A stretch of 64,000 nucleotides of DNA from Pantoea alhagi (GTDB lineage: Bacteria; Pseudomonadota; Gammaproteobacteria; Enterobacterales; Enterobacteriaceae). Shown here one piece after another: positions 48,586 to 59,169 of this stretch (position 1 is its first letter; the number at the start of each line of letters is the position of its first letter). The position numbers and the translations under genes are program-made. The stretch is taken from positions 2,728,001 through 2,792,000 of the forward strand of contig NZ_CP019706.1 of the NCBI RefSeq assembly GCF_002101395.1, in the 5' to 3' direction. The notes below the pieces were generated by a model, which was given only the letters and a program-made list of their open reading frames with translations, searched no databases and was not told the origin of the DNA.

Positions 48586-49663
48586 GATTAAGCAGATTAA
48601 TAAATCGTTTGGCCGTACGCGGGTGCTCAATGACATCTCGCTGGATATTTCTTCTGGTCAGATGGTGGCGCTGCTGGGGCCGTCCGGATCCGGAAAAACC
48701 ACGCTGCTGCGCATTATCGCCGGCCTGGAACATCAAAACAGCGGACAGATCCGCTTTCATGATAAAGATGTCAGCCATGTACATGCGCGCGATCGCCAGG
48801 TTGGCTTTGTTTTCCAGCACTATGCGCTGTTCCGTCACATGACCGTGTTCGACAACATTGCTTTTGGCCTGACGGTGCTGCCACGTCGCGAACGCCCGTC
48901 AGCGGCGGCGATCAAACAGAAGGTCACACAGCTGCTGGAAATGGTGCAGCTGGGACATCTGGCAACCCGCTTTCCGGCCCAGCTTTCCGGCGGTCAGAAA
49001 CAGCGTGTGGCGCTGGCGCGCGCGCTGGCGGTCGAGCCGCAGATTCTGTTGCTGGATGAACCTTTTGGCGCACTGGACGCGCAGGTGCGTAAAGAACTGC
49101 GTCGCTGGCTGCGTCAGCTGCATGAAGAACTGAAATTTACCAGCGTGTTTGTGACTCACGATCAGGAAGAGGCGATGGAAGTTGCCGATCGGGTGGTGGT
49201 TATGAGCCAGGGTAATATCGAGCAGGTCGGTACGCCGGATGATGTGTGGCGCGAACCGGCCAACCGTTTTGTGCTGGAGTTTCTTGGCGAAGTGAACCGC
49301 TTTGATGCTGAGGTTCATGGCTCTCATTTCCACGTGGGCGCGCATCACTGGCCGCTGGGCTATACGCCAGCGCATCAGGGTGCGGTTGAGCTATTCCTGC
49401 GTCCCTGGGAAATTGATGCGGCGCGCCAGAGCAGCCTGGAAACCCCTTTGCCGGTTCAGATTCTGGAAGTCAGCCCGCGTGGGCACTTCTGGCAGCTGCT
49501 GGTCCAACCCGCGGGCTGGCAGGCTGAGCCTTTTAGCCTGGTGTTTGATGGCGAACAGGCGGCCCCGCAGCGCGGCGAGCGCCTCTACGTTGGCCTGCAG
49601 CAGGCGCGCCTCTATCAGGGCAATACGCCACTGCGTGCAGTTGCCTTTGCCGAAAGCGCCTGA
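48575..49663 (+). CDS. cysA: CysA, sulfate/thiosulfate ABC ATPase
   Basis: 362 residues. Walker [10 protein letters not shown] (about 35-43), Q-loop FQHYALF, signature [15 protein letters not shown], Walker [14 protein letters not shown]-loop [13 protein letters not shown]. The C-terminal TOBE-like domain follows. Energises CysPUW import. Start overlaps cysW; AGGAGG is immediately upstream. Confidence 0.96.
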   Translation: MSIEIKQINKSFGRTRVLNDISLDISSGQMVALLGPSGSGKTTLLRIIAGLEHQNSGQIRFHDKDVSHVHARDRQVGFVFQHYALFRHMTVFDNIAFGLTVLPRRERPSAAAIKQKVTQLLEMVQLGHLATRFPAQLSGGQKQRVALARALAVEPQILLLDEPFGALDAQVRKELRRWLRQLHEELKFTSVFVTHDQEEAMEVADRVVVMSQGNIEQVGTPDDVWREPANRFVLEFLGEVNRFDAEVHGSHFHVGAHHWPLGYTPAHQGAVELFLRPWEIDAARQSSLETPLPVQILEVSPRGHFWQLLVQPAGWQAEPFSLVFDGEQAAPQRGERLYVGLQQARLYQGNTPLRAVAFAESA

Positions 49664-49690
49664 TATTTTCTAACTCCACATATTTTATTT

Positions 49691-49709
49691 GGGCGGGATT
49701 TTCCCGCCC
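49691..49709 (+). terminator. Hairpin in the cysA-cysM gap
   Basis: GGGCGGGA (49691-49698), loop TTT, TCCCGCCC (49702-49709), tail TGTTATTTTGC. It may partly terminate cysA transcripts and so uncouple cysM. Confidence 0.6.
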
Positions 49710-49736
49710 TGTTATTTTGCCTGCCGGGAAGACATC

Positions 49737-50618
49737 GTGACGACTCTGGAAACCACTATCGGCAATACGCCGCTGATTAAACTGCAGCGCCTGACGCCTG
49801 CCAACGGCAGCGAAATCTGGCTGAAGCTGGAGGGCAACAACCCTGCAGGTTCTGTTAAGGATCGCGCCGCGCTGTCAATGATCCAGCGCGCTGAACAACG
49901 TGGTGAAATCTCTCCCGGCGATCAATTGATCGAAGCGACCAGCGGCAATACCGGTATTGCGCTGGCGATGATCGCTGCGATGAAAGGTTACCGTCTGAAG
50001 CTGCTGATGCCGGATAATATGAGCCAGGAACGGCAGGCAGCGATGCGCGCCTACGGGGCTGAACTGGTGTTGGTTAGCCGTGAACAGGGCATGGAAGGGG
50101 CACGCGATCTGGCTCTGGCAATGGCGGCACGTGGTGAAGGCAAGGTACTGGATCAGTTCAATAATCCTGATAATCCGCTGGGTCACTACGCCACTACCGG
50201 CCCGGAAATCTGGCAGCAGAGCGCCGGACGCATCACGCATTTTGTTTCCAGTATGGGCACCACCGGCACGATAACCGGCGTTGGCCGCTACCTGAAAGAA
50301 CAAAATCCGCAGGTACAAATTGTGGGGCTGCAGCCGCAGGAAGGCAGCAGTATTCCCGGCATTCGCCGCTGGCCTGCTGCCTATATGCCGGGTATCTGGC
50401 GCCCGGAGTTGATTGACCGCATTATCGATATGGGGCAGGGCGAGGCAGAAGAGACCATGCGCCAACTGGCGCGGCGTGAAGGGATTTTCTGCGGCGTTAG
50501 CTCCGGCGGCGCAGCGGCGGGCGCGATTCGCATCGCTACGGAAAATCCCGGTAGCATAGTGGTTGCGATCGTTTGCGATCGCGGCGACCGTTACCTTTCG
50601 ACTGGCGTTTATCAATAA
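49737..50618 (+). CDS. cysM: CysM, cysteine synthase B, GTG start
   Basis: 293 residues. PLP enzyme making cysteine (or S-sulfocysteine from thiosulfate) from O-acetylserine. PLP lysine K41 in NPAGSVKDRAAL; phosphate loop [19 protein letters not shown]. The start is GTG 49737 (GTG-ACG-ACT-CTG gives TTLETTIGNTPL, as E. coli STLEQTIGNTPL), with GGAAGA 6 bp before. The ATG-led frame from 49689 would begin inside the hairpin. The C-terminus (STGVYQ) is about 10 residues shorter than E. coli CysM. Confidence 0.93.
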   Translation: MTTLETTIGNTPLIKLQRLTPANGSEIWLKLEGNNPAGSVKDRAALSMIQRAEQRGEISPGDQLIEATSGNTGIALAMIAAMKGYRLKLLMPDNMSQERQAAMRAYGAELVLVSREQGMEGARDLALAMAARGEGKVLDQFNNPDNPLGHYATTGPEIWQQSAGRITHFVSSMGTTGTITGVGRYLKEQNPQVQIVGLQPQEGSSIPGIRRWPAAYMPGIWRPELIDRIIDMGQGEAEETMRQLARREGIFCGVSSGGAAAGAIRIATENPGSIVVAIVCDRGDRYLSTGVYQ

Positions 50619-50638
50619 CGCGCCCCGCAAAGCGCGAC

Positions 50639-50657
50639 AGGCCCACAGCGCGGGCCT
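50639..50657. terminator. Weak hairpin between cysM and macB
   Basis: AGGCCC (50639-50644) pairs with GGGCCT (50652-50657), 7-nt loop, between convergent genes. No U-tract. Confidence 0.35.
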
Positions 50658-50686
50658 CTCCTGCGGCTTTGTAACAAAAGGGTCAA

Positions 50687-52624
50687 CTATTCGCGTTCCA
50701 GCGCATGAATTGGGTCGAGCCGAGCAGCCCGCCTTGCCGGGAAAAAGCCGAAGATCACACCGATCAGACTGGAGCAGATAAAAGCTGCCACGATTGAGAA
50801 GGGCGAGTAGATCATGCTGAAATTGCTGGTGGTCTGCGCCAGAATGATGCCTGGTACCAGCGACAGCAGCACGCCGATAATACCGCCGGTCAGACAGACC
50901 AGCACCGCTTCAATCAAAAACTGCTGCATAATATCGCTGGCGCGCGCGCCTACCGCCATGCGCACGCCGATTTCACGGGTGCGCTCAGTCACTGAAACCA
51001 GCATAATATTCATTACCCCGATGCCGCCCACCAGCAGTGAAATCAGTGCAATCATCGCTACCAGCAGCGTCATGGTATCGGTGGTGCGCTCAATGGTTTG
51101 CCGAATGCTGTCGGTATTAAGGATAAAAAAATCTTTGCCGTTGTGGCGCTGCGTCAGCAGGCGCGTAACCCCCTGTTCCGCCAGATCCAAATCAACGTTA
51201 TCACGCACCCGTACGGTAATGCCGCTGAGCCACGTCTGCCCAACCATACGTTTCATCACCGTGGTGTAGGGCACCCACAGGTTCAGATTGCTGTCATTGC
51301 CGAAACTGCTTTGGCGGGTGGCGACGCCGATAATGCGCACCGGCATATTGCCGAGGATCACTACCTCACCCAGCGGATTTTCACCGTGAGGGAAGAGCCT
51401 TTTTAGGGTATTTTCATCAATCACTGCCTCTTGCGCCAGGCTGTCTATGCCCTGACGGCCAAAGGCCATTCCCTGCGTCACATGATAGCCACGTACGGCA
51501 AAAAACTGTTCGCCAACGCCGTTTACCATTACCGACAGCGCCTGATTGCGATATTTCAGCGTGGTACTGGTTGAAAGCGAAGGGGTGACGCTATGCACAT
51601 AAGGCTGGTAAGCCAGCGCATCGGCATCGCTGGCGCGCAGCGTCTGAATGGCGGAGGAGTTCATATCGCCAAAATCATTGCCGGGAAAAATATCCAGCGT
51701 GCTGGTGCCCATTGAGCTGATTTCTTGCAGGATTTTTTGCTGCGATCCTTTACCTAATGCCACAACCGCAACCACCGAGGCGATACCGATAATGATGCCC
51801 AGCATCGTCAGGAATGTGCGTAAGCGCTGCGACATCATTGAGACCAGCGCCATACGAAATGCTTCGGTCAGCCGATCGCGCGCGGCGCGCCAGGCGTTAC
51901 CTTCTGCGCGCCGGGTTATTTGCCGCGAGCCAGCTTCAGGTGTCTGACGCTGGCTGTCGCTGAGAATCTCGCCATCGCGTATTTCAATAATCCGCTGTGC
52001 GTGCTGTGCAATCTGCATATCGTGCGTCACGATAACAATGGTATGCCCTTGCTGATGCAGGTCATGCAGGATGCGCATCACCTCTTCGCCACTGTGGCTA
52101 TCAAGCGCCCCGGTCGGCTCATCGGCCAGGATCACTTCGCCGCCGTTCATCAGGGCGCGCGCAATACTGACACGCTGCTGCTGTCCGCCCGAAAGCTGAC
52201 CCGGTCGATAATGCAGACGCTCGCCGAGGCCAAGACGCGTCAGCAGGGCAGCGGCCCGTTCACGCCGTGTCTGCACTGCCTGACCGGCATAGATAGCGGG
52301 CATCTCAGCATTGCCCAGCGCCGTCAGTTCGCTTAGCAGGTGATAGCGCTGGAAGATAAAGCCGAAATGCTCACGCCGCAGCGCCGCCAGCGCATCGTTA
52401 TCCAGTGCCGAGACGGCGCGATCGGCAATCAGATATTCACCGGCGCTGGCTTTATCCAGACAGCCGAGAATATTCATTAACGTTGATTTGCCGGAGCCGG
52501 ACTGGCCTACGATGGCCACAAACTCGCCTGAATTGATGGCCAGATTAATATTGCGCAGCACCTGCACCTGTTGTTCGCCATTCTGAAAAGAACGGCAGAT
52601 ATCATTAAGCTGTAGCAGCGCCAT
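50687..52624 (-). CDS. macB: MacB, macrolide/peptide export ABC protein
   Basis: 645 residues: N-terminal ATPase (Walker A GQSGSGKS, signature [15 protein letters not shown], Walker [13 protein letters not shown]) fused to four spans and a large periplasmic domain between spans 1 and 2, with the closing [18 protein letters not shown] tripartite pump with MacA and TolC that exports macrolides, heme-related and peptide substrates in E. coli. Overlaps macA by 1 bp (TAATG). Confidence 0.94.
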   Translation of the reverse strand: MALLQLNDICRSFQNGEQQVQVLRNINLAINSGEFVAIVGQSGSGKSTLMNILGCLDKASAGEYLIADRAVSALDNDALAALRREHFGFIFQRYHLLSELTALGNAEMPAIYAGQAVQTRRERAAALLTRLGLGERLHYRPGQLSGGQQQRVSIARALMNGGEVILADEPTGALDSHSGEEVMRILHDLHQQGHTIVIVTHDMQIAQHAQRIIEIRDGEILSDSQRQTPEAGSRQITRRAEGNAWRAARDRLTEAFRMALVSMMSQRLRTFLTMLGIIIGIASVVAVVALGKGSQQKILQEISSMGTSTLDIFPGNDFGDMNSSAIQTLRASDADALAYQPYVHSVTPSLSTSTTLKYRNQALSVMVNGVGEQFFAVRGYHVTQGMAFGRQGIDSLAQEAVIDENTLKRLFPHGENPLGEVVILGNMPVRIIGVATRQSSFGNDSNLNLWVPYTTVMKRMVGQTWLSGITVRVRDNVDLDLAEQGVTRLLTQRHNGKDFFILNTDSIRQTIERTTDTMTLLVAMIALISLLVGGIGVMNIMLVSVTERTREIGVRMAVGARASDIMQQFLIEAVLVCLTGGIIGVLLSLVPGIILAQTTSNFSMIYSPFSIVAAFICSSLIGVIFGFFPARRAARLDPIHALERE

Positions 52625-53820
52625 TATCGTGGCCTCATGCCGCCAGCGGGCGCGTCAGCTGCGCTGCGCTGGCCCAGCACTACTTTCTCGCCAGGCTTCA
52701 GGCCGGAAACGATTTCCGCTTCGACATTATCATTCAGCCCTACCTCAACCTGACGGCGCGTGACCTGCTGACTGGCATCCAGCACCTGTACGGATGTTTT
52801 ACCGTCAAGGTTATCCAGCGCGGTTGCGGGGATCACCACGGCATTTTTGCGCTCACCCAGCACAATATGCACCTCCGCCGACATAGAGATGCGCAGGCGA
52901 TGCTGCGGATTGGGCACGTCGAACAGGCCATAATAATAGATGGCGGTTTTATCGCTGGAGCTACTGGAAGAGCTGGTCAGGCTACTGCTGGAGCTGTCGT
53001 TATTAATCGAGTCCGGTGCCGGTTCGATGGCGCGCAGTGTGCCCTCATAGCGTTTATGCGGCTCGCCGAGAATGGTAAACCAGACTTTCATGCCCGGTTC
53101 CACCTTGATAACGTCCGCTTCAGAAATCTGCGCCTTTACCGTCATGGTGTCGAGGTTGGCGACTTTGATTAGCGTTGGCGCGCTTTGTACGGCGTTAACC
53201 GTTTGCCCCTCCTCAACCGGTACCGAAACAACCGTGCCGTCCATCGGTGACACGATACGGGTATAGCCAAGGTTCACCTGGGCGGTATTCACTTCAATTT
53301 GCGCCTGGACGATCTGTGCATCCAGCGCGCGGATCTCCGCTTCGGTAGCGATCAGCATGGCCTGCGCATCGTCATACTCCGCTTTCGCCGTAAGGTTTCT
53401 GGCCAGCATCGCCTGCTGACGGGCAAAGGTTGCCCGATAGTTGCTGAGCTGCGCCTGCTTAGCTGCCCGCTGTGCTTCAATATTTTTTAAGGCCGCCTGC
53501 GCGTTTTGTAGGGCGTTTTGCTGCGTCATACTGTCAATTTCCGCCACCAGCTGCCCCTGTTTGACCTGATCGCCTAATTCAACCCGCAACTGTTTGATCT
53601 GACCTGAAGCCTGCGCGCCGACGCTAACCAGTTTGCTGGCGGTGAGCGTGCCGTCTGCCAGCACCGCCTGTTGCAGCGGGCGCTGTTCCGCCGTAGCGGT
53701 CAAAAATTCTGCGGGTTCCTGGCGTTGATGCAGTAGCACCCAGGCGATAACAACAGCAATGATGATAAACAGCAGCAGTAAAAATCCTTTACGGCTGAAC
53801 AGGGTGCGACTTAATGCCAT
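52624..53820 (-). CDS. macA: MacA, periplasmic adaptor of the MacB pump
   Basis: 398 residues. Membrane anchor about 11-30, two biotinyl-lipoyl halves ([23 protein letters not shown], and [18 protein letters not shown]), a coiled-coil hairpin between them, and a beta-barrel. Unusual feature: a serine-rich insert ([19 protein letters not shown], about residues 273-291) in the loop before [16 protein letters not shown] 53820 is chosen over the open frame from 53904 because it places the anchor at the N-terminus ([12 protein letters not shown]). Divergent from a two-component system. Confidence 0.92.
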   Translation of the reverse strand: MALSRTLFSRKGFLLLLFIIIAVVIAWVLLHQRQEPAEFLTATAEQRPLQQAVLADGTLTASKLVSVGAQASGQIKQLRVELGDQVKQGQLVAEIDSMTQQNALQNAQAALKNIEAQRAAKQAQLSNYRATFARQQAMLARNLTAKAEYDDAQAMLIATEAEIRALDAQIVQAQIEVNTAQVNLGYTRIVSPMDGTVVSVPVEEGQTVNAVQSAPTLIKVANLDTMTVKAQISEADVIKVEPGMKVWFTILGEPHKRYEGTLRAIEPAPDSINNDSSSSSLTSSSSSSSDKTAIYYYGLFDVPNPQHRLRISMSAEVHIVLGERKNAVVIPATALDNLDGKTSVQVLDASQQVTRRQVEVGLNDNVEAEIVSGLKPGEKVVLGQRSAADAPAGGMRPR

Positions 53821-53990
53821 GACCAATATCCCTGGTACGAAGAAAACACTGGTATAGCCTAAAAGGCTGCCACAATAAAGTGAAACAGCCGCCCAATCAG
53901 GCAAGAATATCTGTAAGGATTGAGTAAATTCTGCTGCGTACTGCTCCGCTTAAGGTCAAAATAACGCCAACCGATTATGAGAGTACATGC

Positions 53991-54671
53991 ATGAAAATTC
54001 TGTTAGTTGACGATGACCTGGAACTGGGCACGATGCTCAGTGAATATTTAATGGGCGAGGGCTTTGACGCCTCGCTGGTGCTTACCGGTCAGGCCGGGAT
54101 TAATAGCGCGCTGTCCGGTGACTTTCAGGCGATGATATTAGATATCATGCTGCCGGATATGAGTGGTATTGACGTGCTGCGTCAGGTACGGCAAAGCAGC
54201 CGTATCCCGGTGATTATGCTAACGGCAAAAGGGGATAATATCGATCGGGTTATCGGGCTTGAAATGGGCGCTGATGACTATGTCCCCAAACCCTGTTATC
54301 CCCGTGAGCTGGTGGCACGCCTGCGGGCCGTGCTGCGTCGTTTTGATGAGCTGCCTGCCCAGCAGGAGAAAAAAGAGGTGGTACGCTGGGGCGATCTGAC
54401 GCTTAATCCAGCTACACGTATCAGCGAATGGAAAAACAAGCCTTTCGACCTGACCGCTTCTGAATTCAATCTGCTTGATTTGCTGCTGCGATCGCCCGAT
54501 CGGGTAGTGACAAAAGATGAATTGTCGGAGAAAGGGCTGGGGCGTCCACGCGAAGCCTACGATCGCAGCGTGGATGTGCATATCAGCAATATCCGGCAAA
54601 AACTATCCAGCCTGGCTGGCGAGGCGATCAATATTGAAACCGTACGCAGCATCGGTTATCGCATTCGATGA
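53991..54671 (+). CDS. OmpR-family response regulator, CpxR-like
   Basis: 226 residues: receiver with D7-D9 pocket, phospho-acceptor D51 (MILDIMLPDMSG), T78, K100 (DDYVPKPC), then a winged helix (LTASEFNLLDLLLRSPDRVVTKDELSE, VHISNIRQKL, IETVRSIGYRIR). Closest in style to CpxR but encoded with its kinase next to macAB and not near cpxP. ATGA overlap with the kinase gene. Likely regulates macAB; no operator identified. Confidence 0.88.
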   Translation: MKILLVDDDLELGTMLSEYLMGEGFDASLVLTGQAGINSALSGDFQAMILDIMLPDMSGIDVLRQVRQSSRIPVIMLTAKGDNIDRVIGLEMGADDYVPKPCYPRELVARLRAVLRRFDELPAQQEKKEVVRWGDLTLNPATRISEWKNKPFDLTASEFNLLDLLLRSPDRVVTKDELSEKGLGRPREAYDRSVDVHISNIRQKLSSLAGEAINIETVRSIGYRIR

Positions 54672-56017
54672 GGAGCCGTTTTCGTGGTCGCCTGTTCTGG
54701 AAAATCCTGTTTGGTTTCCTGCTGGTGTTTTTTCTGATTAGCCAACTGCTGTGGCTGGGGTTCACCCTGTATGGCAAGCATCGCGAGCCGCCAGAACATA
54801 TAGCCACGCGGCGTATTGTTAATCTTCAGATGGCTTCAGCCGTTTCGGTATTGCAGCACGGCGGTCTGCCAGCGCTGGATAATATGATGTCGGACTGGTC
54901 GCCCGGCGATCGTCGTTTTTTTTCTGTCACGCTTATGCCGACGCCACCGCAGGAGATTTCGCGTCATCAGCTCAATCTTTCACTGCCGGGTAGCGGCTTC
55001 CCCGATCAGGTTATTGAGTGGGTGACCGGCGCAGATGGTCAGCAGTACCAGCTACGTTATGACGTAAAAGGGCTGCGAGAAGACAGCGAGATGGGCAGAC
55101 CGCCGCGTAAGATCCTGAATATTCCAGAGCCGGTGTTCTGGTTTGCCGGGGTAATGGGACTGCTGTTCAGCTCTTTGCTGGCATGGAACCTGACGCGGCC
55201 GATGCGTCAACTACGTCTGGGCTTTACCCGCGTATCCAATGGCGATCTTTCCGTACGTCTTTACCCGCAGATGCGTCGTCGCCACGATGAGTTTTCCGTC
55301 GTCGCCCGTGATTTCGATGCGATGGTTGAACGCCTTGCTGTGTTGGTGAAGGCGCGTGAAGAGTTGCTGCACGATATTTCGCATGAGCTGCGCTCGCCGC
55401 TGGCACGGCTGCAACTGGCGACCGGTCTGGCACGTCAGACGCCGGAGTCGGTTAACGCCTCTCTCGATCGCATCGATGAAGAGGCGCGGCGGCTGGATAA
55501 GATGATTGGCGAGCTGCTGACGCTGTCACGGGCCGAAAATGAAAAGATGCCCGATGAGCAATATTTCGATCTACACGGTCTGCTGGAAATGGTCGTTAAT
55601 GATGCGCGCTATGAGGCGCAGCTGCCTGGCGTAAATATTACGCTGGAGGTCGGGGAAAATGTCGACTATACGGTGAAAGGCAACGCCGAACTGATACGCC
55701 GTGCGGTAGAAAATGTGGTGCGTAACGCGCTGCGCTATTCGGTACGAGGGCAGGTGGTCAGAGTGAGCCTGAGGCCTGACGGCCACTGGCTAAGCATTTG
55801 TGTGAGCGATAGCGGGCCTGGCGTGGATGCCGATAAGCTCTCCAGCATTTTCGATCCCTTTGTGCGCGTTAACTCACCTATGCAGGGCAAAGGTTACGGT
55901 TTGGGATTATCTATCGTGCGTAAGGTGGTGCTGGCGCATCATGGTGAAGTTCAGGCGCTTAACGGGCGTAACGGTGGGTTAGAAATGATTATTCGTCTGC
56001 CGCACTGGGAAAACTAG
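54668..56017 (+). CDS. Sensor histidine kinase, CpxA-like
   Basis: 449 residues: TM1 about 12-34, periplasmic domain about 35-155, TM2 about 157-174, HAMP (LTRPMRQLRLGFTRVSNGDL), phospho-acceptor H239 in LLHDISHELRSPLARLQLA, N-box NVVRNALRYS, G1 DSGPGVD, G2 GKGYGLGLSIV. Overlaps its regulator gene by 4 bp. Signal unknown; the short, polar periplasmic region differs from CpxA, so direct transfer of CpxA function is not justified. Confidence 0.88.
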   Translation: MRSRFRGRLFWKILFGFLLVFFLISQLLWLGFTLYGKHREPPEHIATRRIVNLQMASAVSVLQHGGLPALDNMMSDWSPGDRRFFSVTLMPTPPQEISRHQLNLSLPGSGFPDQVIEWVTGADGQQYQLRYDVKGLREDSEMGRPPRKILNIPEPVFWFAGVMGLLFSSLLAWNLTRPMRQLRLGFTRVSNGDLSVRLYPQMRRRHDEFSVVARDFDAMVERLAVLVKAREELLHDISHELRSPLARLQLATGLARQTPESVNASLDRIDEEARRLDKMIGELLTLSRAENEKMPDEQYFDLHGLLEMVVNDARYEAQLPGVNITLEVGENVDYTVKGNAELIRRAVENVVRNALRYSVRGQVVRVSLRPDGHWLSICVSDSGPGVDADKLSSIFDPFVRVNSPMQGKGYGLGLSIVRKVVLAHHGEVQALNGRNGGLEMIIRLPHWEN

Positions 56018-56039
56018 CTTAGCTCCGCATTATGATATA

Positions 56040-56065
56040 AAAACGGCACCCGCAGGTGCCGTTTT
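56040..56065. terminator. Shared terminator, sensor kinase gene and crr
   Basis: AAAACGGCACC (56040-56050), loop CGCA, GGTGCCGTTTT (56055-56065). Perfect 11-bp stem, A/T runs on both flanks, between convergent genes. Confidence 0.92.
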
Positions 56066-56082
56066 AGTCAGCATGAAAACCG

Positions 56083-56586
56083 TTATTTTTTAATGCGAAT
56101 CACCGGGGTTTCGCCAACAATAACCTGACCGGTCAGCTTGGTCAGCTCTTTGATCTCATCCATATTGGAGATCACGACCGGCGTCAGGGTAGATTTCGCT
56201 TTCTCTTCCAGCAGCGGCAGGTCAAACTCAATAACCACATCGCCTTTCTTCACTTTCTGGCCTTCTTCCGCGATGCGTTTAAAGCCTTCGCCTTTCAGCT
56301 CCACGGTATCGATACCGAAGTGAACGAACAGCTCAATGCCGTTATCGGATTCGATAGAGAACGCATGGTTGGTTTCGAAAATTTTGCCGATGGTGCCATC
56401 AACCGGAGCAACCATTTTATTGCCTGCCGGTTTAATCGCGATGCCATCGCCGACAATTTTTTCCGCAAATACTACGTCTGGCACGTCTTCGATATTTACG
56501 ATCTCACCAGACAGCGGGGCGACGATCTCAATAGTGCCAGATGCGCTTTCTGTTTTATCGCCAAAAAGTTTGGATAAAAAACCCAT
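56083..56586 (-). CDS. crr: EIIA-Glc (Crr), glucose PTS phosphocarrier and regulator
   Basis: 167 residues (E. coli 169). Phosphorylated histidine H89 (LFVHFGIDT), with second active-site H74 (ETNHAFS). Relays phosphate from HPr to glucose permease, activates adenylate cyclase when phosphorylated and blocks non-PTS permeases when not. Third gene of ptsHI-crr. Confidence 0.97.
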   Translation of the reverse strand: MGFLSKLFGDKTESASGTIEIVAPLSGEIVNIEDVPDVVFAEKIVGDGIAIKPAGNKMVAPVDGTIGKIFETNHAFSIESDNGIELFVHFGIDTVELKGEGFKRIAEEGQKVKKGDVVIEFDLPLLEEKAKSTLTPVVISNMDEIKELTKLTGQVIVGETPVIRIKK

Positions 56587-56629
56587 GATCTTCTCCTAAG
56601 CAGTAATGTTGGGCCAGCGTATCGCGGAA

Positions 56630-58357
56630 TCAGCAGAGTGTTTTTTCTTCAATGAACTTGTTGACCAGGTTCATCAACTCTTCCGCGGTCGGTTGAGCCA
56701 GAGCCTGCTCTGCTAATGCCTTCGCATCTTCGAAGTTCGTGTTACGAATGATCTTCTTGATGCGCGGGATAGAAATGGCACTCATGCTGAATTCATCCAG
56801 CCCCATTCCCAATAACAGTAGTGTAGCACGTTCATCACCGGCCAGCTCACCACACATGCCGGTCCACTTGCCTTCGGCGTGAGAAGCATCGATTACCTGC
56901 TTAATCAGGCCAAGAACTGACGGCGTCATTGGGTTATAAAGGTGCGAAATCAGTTCGTTACCGCGATCGACCGCCAGAGTATACTGCGTCAGATCGTTTG
57001 TCCCAATACTAAAGAAGTCGACCTCTTTCGCCAGGTGGCGAGCGATAACGGCTGAGGCTGGCGTTTCCACCATAATACCGACTTCGATGGTTTCGTCGAA
57101 AGCTTTGCCTTCTTCACGCAGCTGGGCTTTTAACATCTCCAGCTCTGCTTTCAGGAAGCGCACTTCTTCCACGGAAATGATCATCGGGAACATAATGCGC
57201 AGCTTGCCGAACGCGGAAGCGCGCAGAATAGCACGCAGCTGTGCATGCAGAATTTCTTTGCGATCCATAGCGATACGGATAGCGCGCCAGCCAAGGAACG
57301 GGTTCTCTTCTTTCGGCAGGTTCATGTACGGCAGATCTTTATCACCGCCAATGTCCATGGTACGGACAATCACTGCCTGAGAGCCCATGGCTTCGGCAAC
57401 GGCTTTATAAGCCTGGAACTGTTCTTCTTCGGTCGGCAGCGCATCGCGATCCATAAACAGGAACTCGGTACGATACAGGCCAACACACTCTGCGCCGTTA
57501 CGCTCAGCGCCCGGAATATCACGCACGGTGCCGATGTTAGCGCCCACTTCTACCTGATGTCCATCCAGCGTGATCGCCGGCAGATCTTTCAGTTTAGCGA
57601 GTTCATTTTTCTCGCTCAGATATTGATGATGTACTGCCTTCAGCTCTTCGATGACTTCAGCAGTCGGGTTAACATAAACTTTATTGTTAACGCCATCCAG
57701 AATCACATAATCATCGTTCTTAACGCGACTGGTGACGTCACCGGTGCCGACAATGGCAGGTAGCTCAAGGGAGCGCGCCATAATAGACGTATGTGAAGTA
57801 CGACCGCCAAGATCGGTAATGAAGCCCAGCACTTTTTTCAAATTCAGCTGTGCGGTTTCGGACGGCGTCAAATCTTTGGCAACCAGAATAACTTCGTCTT
57901 TGATCGCACTCAGATCGACAATGTGCAGGCCAAGAATATTCTGCAGCAGACGCTTACCGATATCACGTACGTCGGCAGCACGTTCTTTCAGATATTCATC
58001 ATCCAGCTCTTCCAGTGCTTTAGCCTGACCTTCAATGACGCTATGAGTTGCGGCATCGGCCGTGGCCATTTCATCTTTGATCAGGCTGATGATGTCCTGT
58101 TCCAGCTCTTCATCTTCCAGCAACATAATGTGGCCTTCGAAGATGGCTTCTTTTTCTTCGCCAAAAGTCTCGCCAGCTTTAATTTTTATAGCTTCAAGCT
58201 GTGCAGCGGCTTTACCACGACCTTCAAGAAAACGAGCAACTTCCTGATCAACCTGATCGGCAGAAATTTTCTTCCGGTTGATAACGATTTCATCTTCCTT
58301 CAGCAAAAGTGCTTTGCCGAAAGCGATACCCGGTGATGCTAAAATGCCTGAAATCAT
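56630..58357 (-). CDS. ptsI: PTS enzyme I
   Basis: 575 residues as E. coli. Phosphoenolpyruvate:HPr phosphotransferase; active-site H189 in [21 protein letters not shown]-binding [21 protein letters not shown]; catalytic cysteine in [13 protein letters not shown]. Transfers phosphate from PEP to HPr. 157 bp downstream of ptsH. Confidence 0.97.
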   Translation of the reverse strand: MISGILASPGIAFGKALLLKEDEIVINRKKISADQVDQEVARFLEGRGKAAAQLEAIKIKAGETFGEEKEAIFEGHIMLLEDEELEQDIISLIKDEMATADAATHSVIEGQAKALEELDDEYLKERAADVRDIGKRLLQNILGLHIVDLSAIKDEVILVAKDLTPSETAQLNLKKVLGFITDLGGRTSHTSIMARSLELPAIVGTGDVTSRVKNDDYVILDGVNNKVYVNPTAEVIEELKAVHHQYLSEKNELAKLKDLPAITLDGHQVEVGANIGTVRDIPGAERNGAECVGLYRTEFLFMDRDALPTEEEQFQAYKAVAEAMGSQAVIVRTMDIGGDKDLPYMNLPKEENPFLGWRAIRIAMDRKEILHAQLRAILRASAFGKLRIMFPMIISVEEVRFLKAELEMLKAQLREEGKAFDETIEVGIMVETPASAVIARHLAKEVDFFSIGTNDLTQYTLAVDRGNELISHLYNPMTPSVLGLIKQVIDASHAEGKWTGMCGELAGDERATLLLLGMGLDEFSMSAISIPRIKKIIRNTNFEDAKALAEQALAQPTAEELMNLVNKFIEEKTLC

Positions 58358-58440
58358 AACCCTACCTTTATTATAACGATGCCTACCAGGCGAAACGAGG
58401 TGCCAGGATCCTGCGGAACCGTACTTTACGGATGCAACAA

Positions 58441-58459
58441 CGCGGACATAATGTCCGCG
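58441..58459. other. Hairpin between ptsH and ptsI
   Basis: CGCGGACA (58441-58448), loop TAA, TGTCCGCG (58452-58459). No U-tract on the minus strand, so likely RNA processing or stability and not termination. The ptsH-ptsI gap here is 157 bp, longer than the roughly 45 bp I recall for E. coli. Confidence 0.5.
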
Positions 58460-58514
58460 ATCAATATGTTTGCACTCAGTTGCCTGATGAAACGGTTTTT
58501 CGTCGGCTGGACGA

Positions 58515-58772
58515 TTACTCGAGTTCAGCCATCAGTTTAACCAGATGCTCAACAGCCTGCTGTTCATCTTCACCTTCAGCGGACAGCGTCACCACGGTAC
58601 CCTGAGTCAGGCCCAGAGTCTGCAGCTTGAACAGGCTTTTCGCACTGGCGGATTTACCATTAGACGTCACGGTGATTTCTGAGGCAAAAGCTTTTGCTTC
58701 TTTAACAAACTGAGCAGCCGGACGAGTATGCAGGCCATTAGGTGCGGTGATGGTAACTTCTTGCTGGAACAT
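58515..58772 (-). CDS. ptsH: HPr, PTS phosphocarrier protein
   Basis: 85 residues as E. coli. Phospho-histidine H15 in [13 protein letters not shown] and the serine S46 region [16 protein letters not shown]. Accepts phosphate from EI and passes it to sugar-specific EIIA proteins. Confidence 0.98.
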   Translation of the reverse strand: MFQQEVTITAPNGLHTRPAAQFVKEAKAFASEITVTSNGKSASAKSLFKLQTLGLTQGTVVTLSAEGEDEQQAVEHLVKLMAELE

Positions 58773-59116
58773 TATGTTTCCCCAACTTAATTAGGTTTGG
58801 TGTTTTGTCTCTAAAGTCTAGCCTGGCGGCGAAACTTTAGCCTGTGTAGGTCGCGCTGGTTCGAGTACGGGACTCACCAAAAAATGCGCAATTAAGGTAT
58901 GAGAGCGGACGGGGCAAAAAAACGGGGGTTTTCGCTTCGCTGCTCTACTCCTCATTATGCCGCGTGTTGCGCTATTCCGCCAAATCAGTAAATCGATTCA
59001 GCTTGATCCAGTTCAAAGCGCGATTAATTTTTCGCTTCGAAATAATTGTCAGCTTAAATACCAGAGCTACCAGAGTGAATCAATGACAGGGGTGGTAAAA
59101 ATTTGAAGTGGTCCAC
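58773..59116. promoter_or_regulatory. Promoter region of ptsH-ptsI-crr
   Basis: About 340 bp upstream of ptsH. It should hold CRP- and Cra-dependent promoters as in E. coli, but I could not place confident boxes. It includes a G-run (AAAAAACGGGGGTTTTCGC at 58917). Confidence 0.4.
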
Positions 59117-59144
59117 AAAAAAGCACCCCGAAAGGCGCTTTTTG
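59117..59144 (-). terminator. cysK terminator
   Basis: On the minus strand, AAAAAGCGCC, loop, GGGGTGCTTTTTTGTGG; stem with a U-run, 26 bp past the cysK stop. Confidence 0.75.
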
Positions 59145-59169
59145 CAACAATGCCGGTACTCTGGCACTA

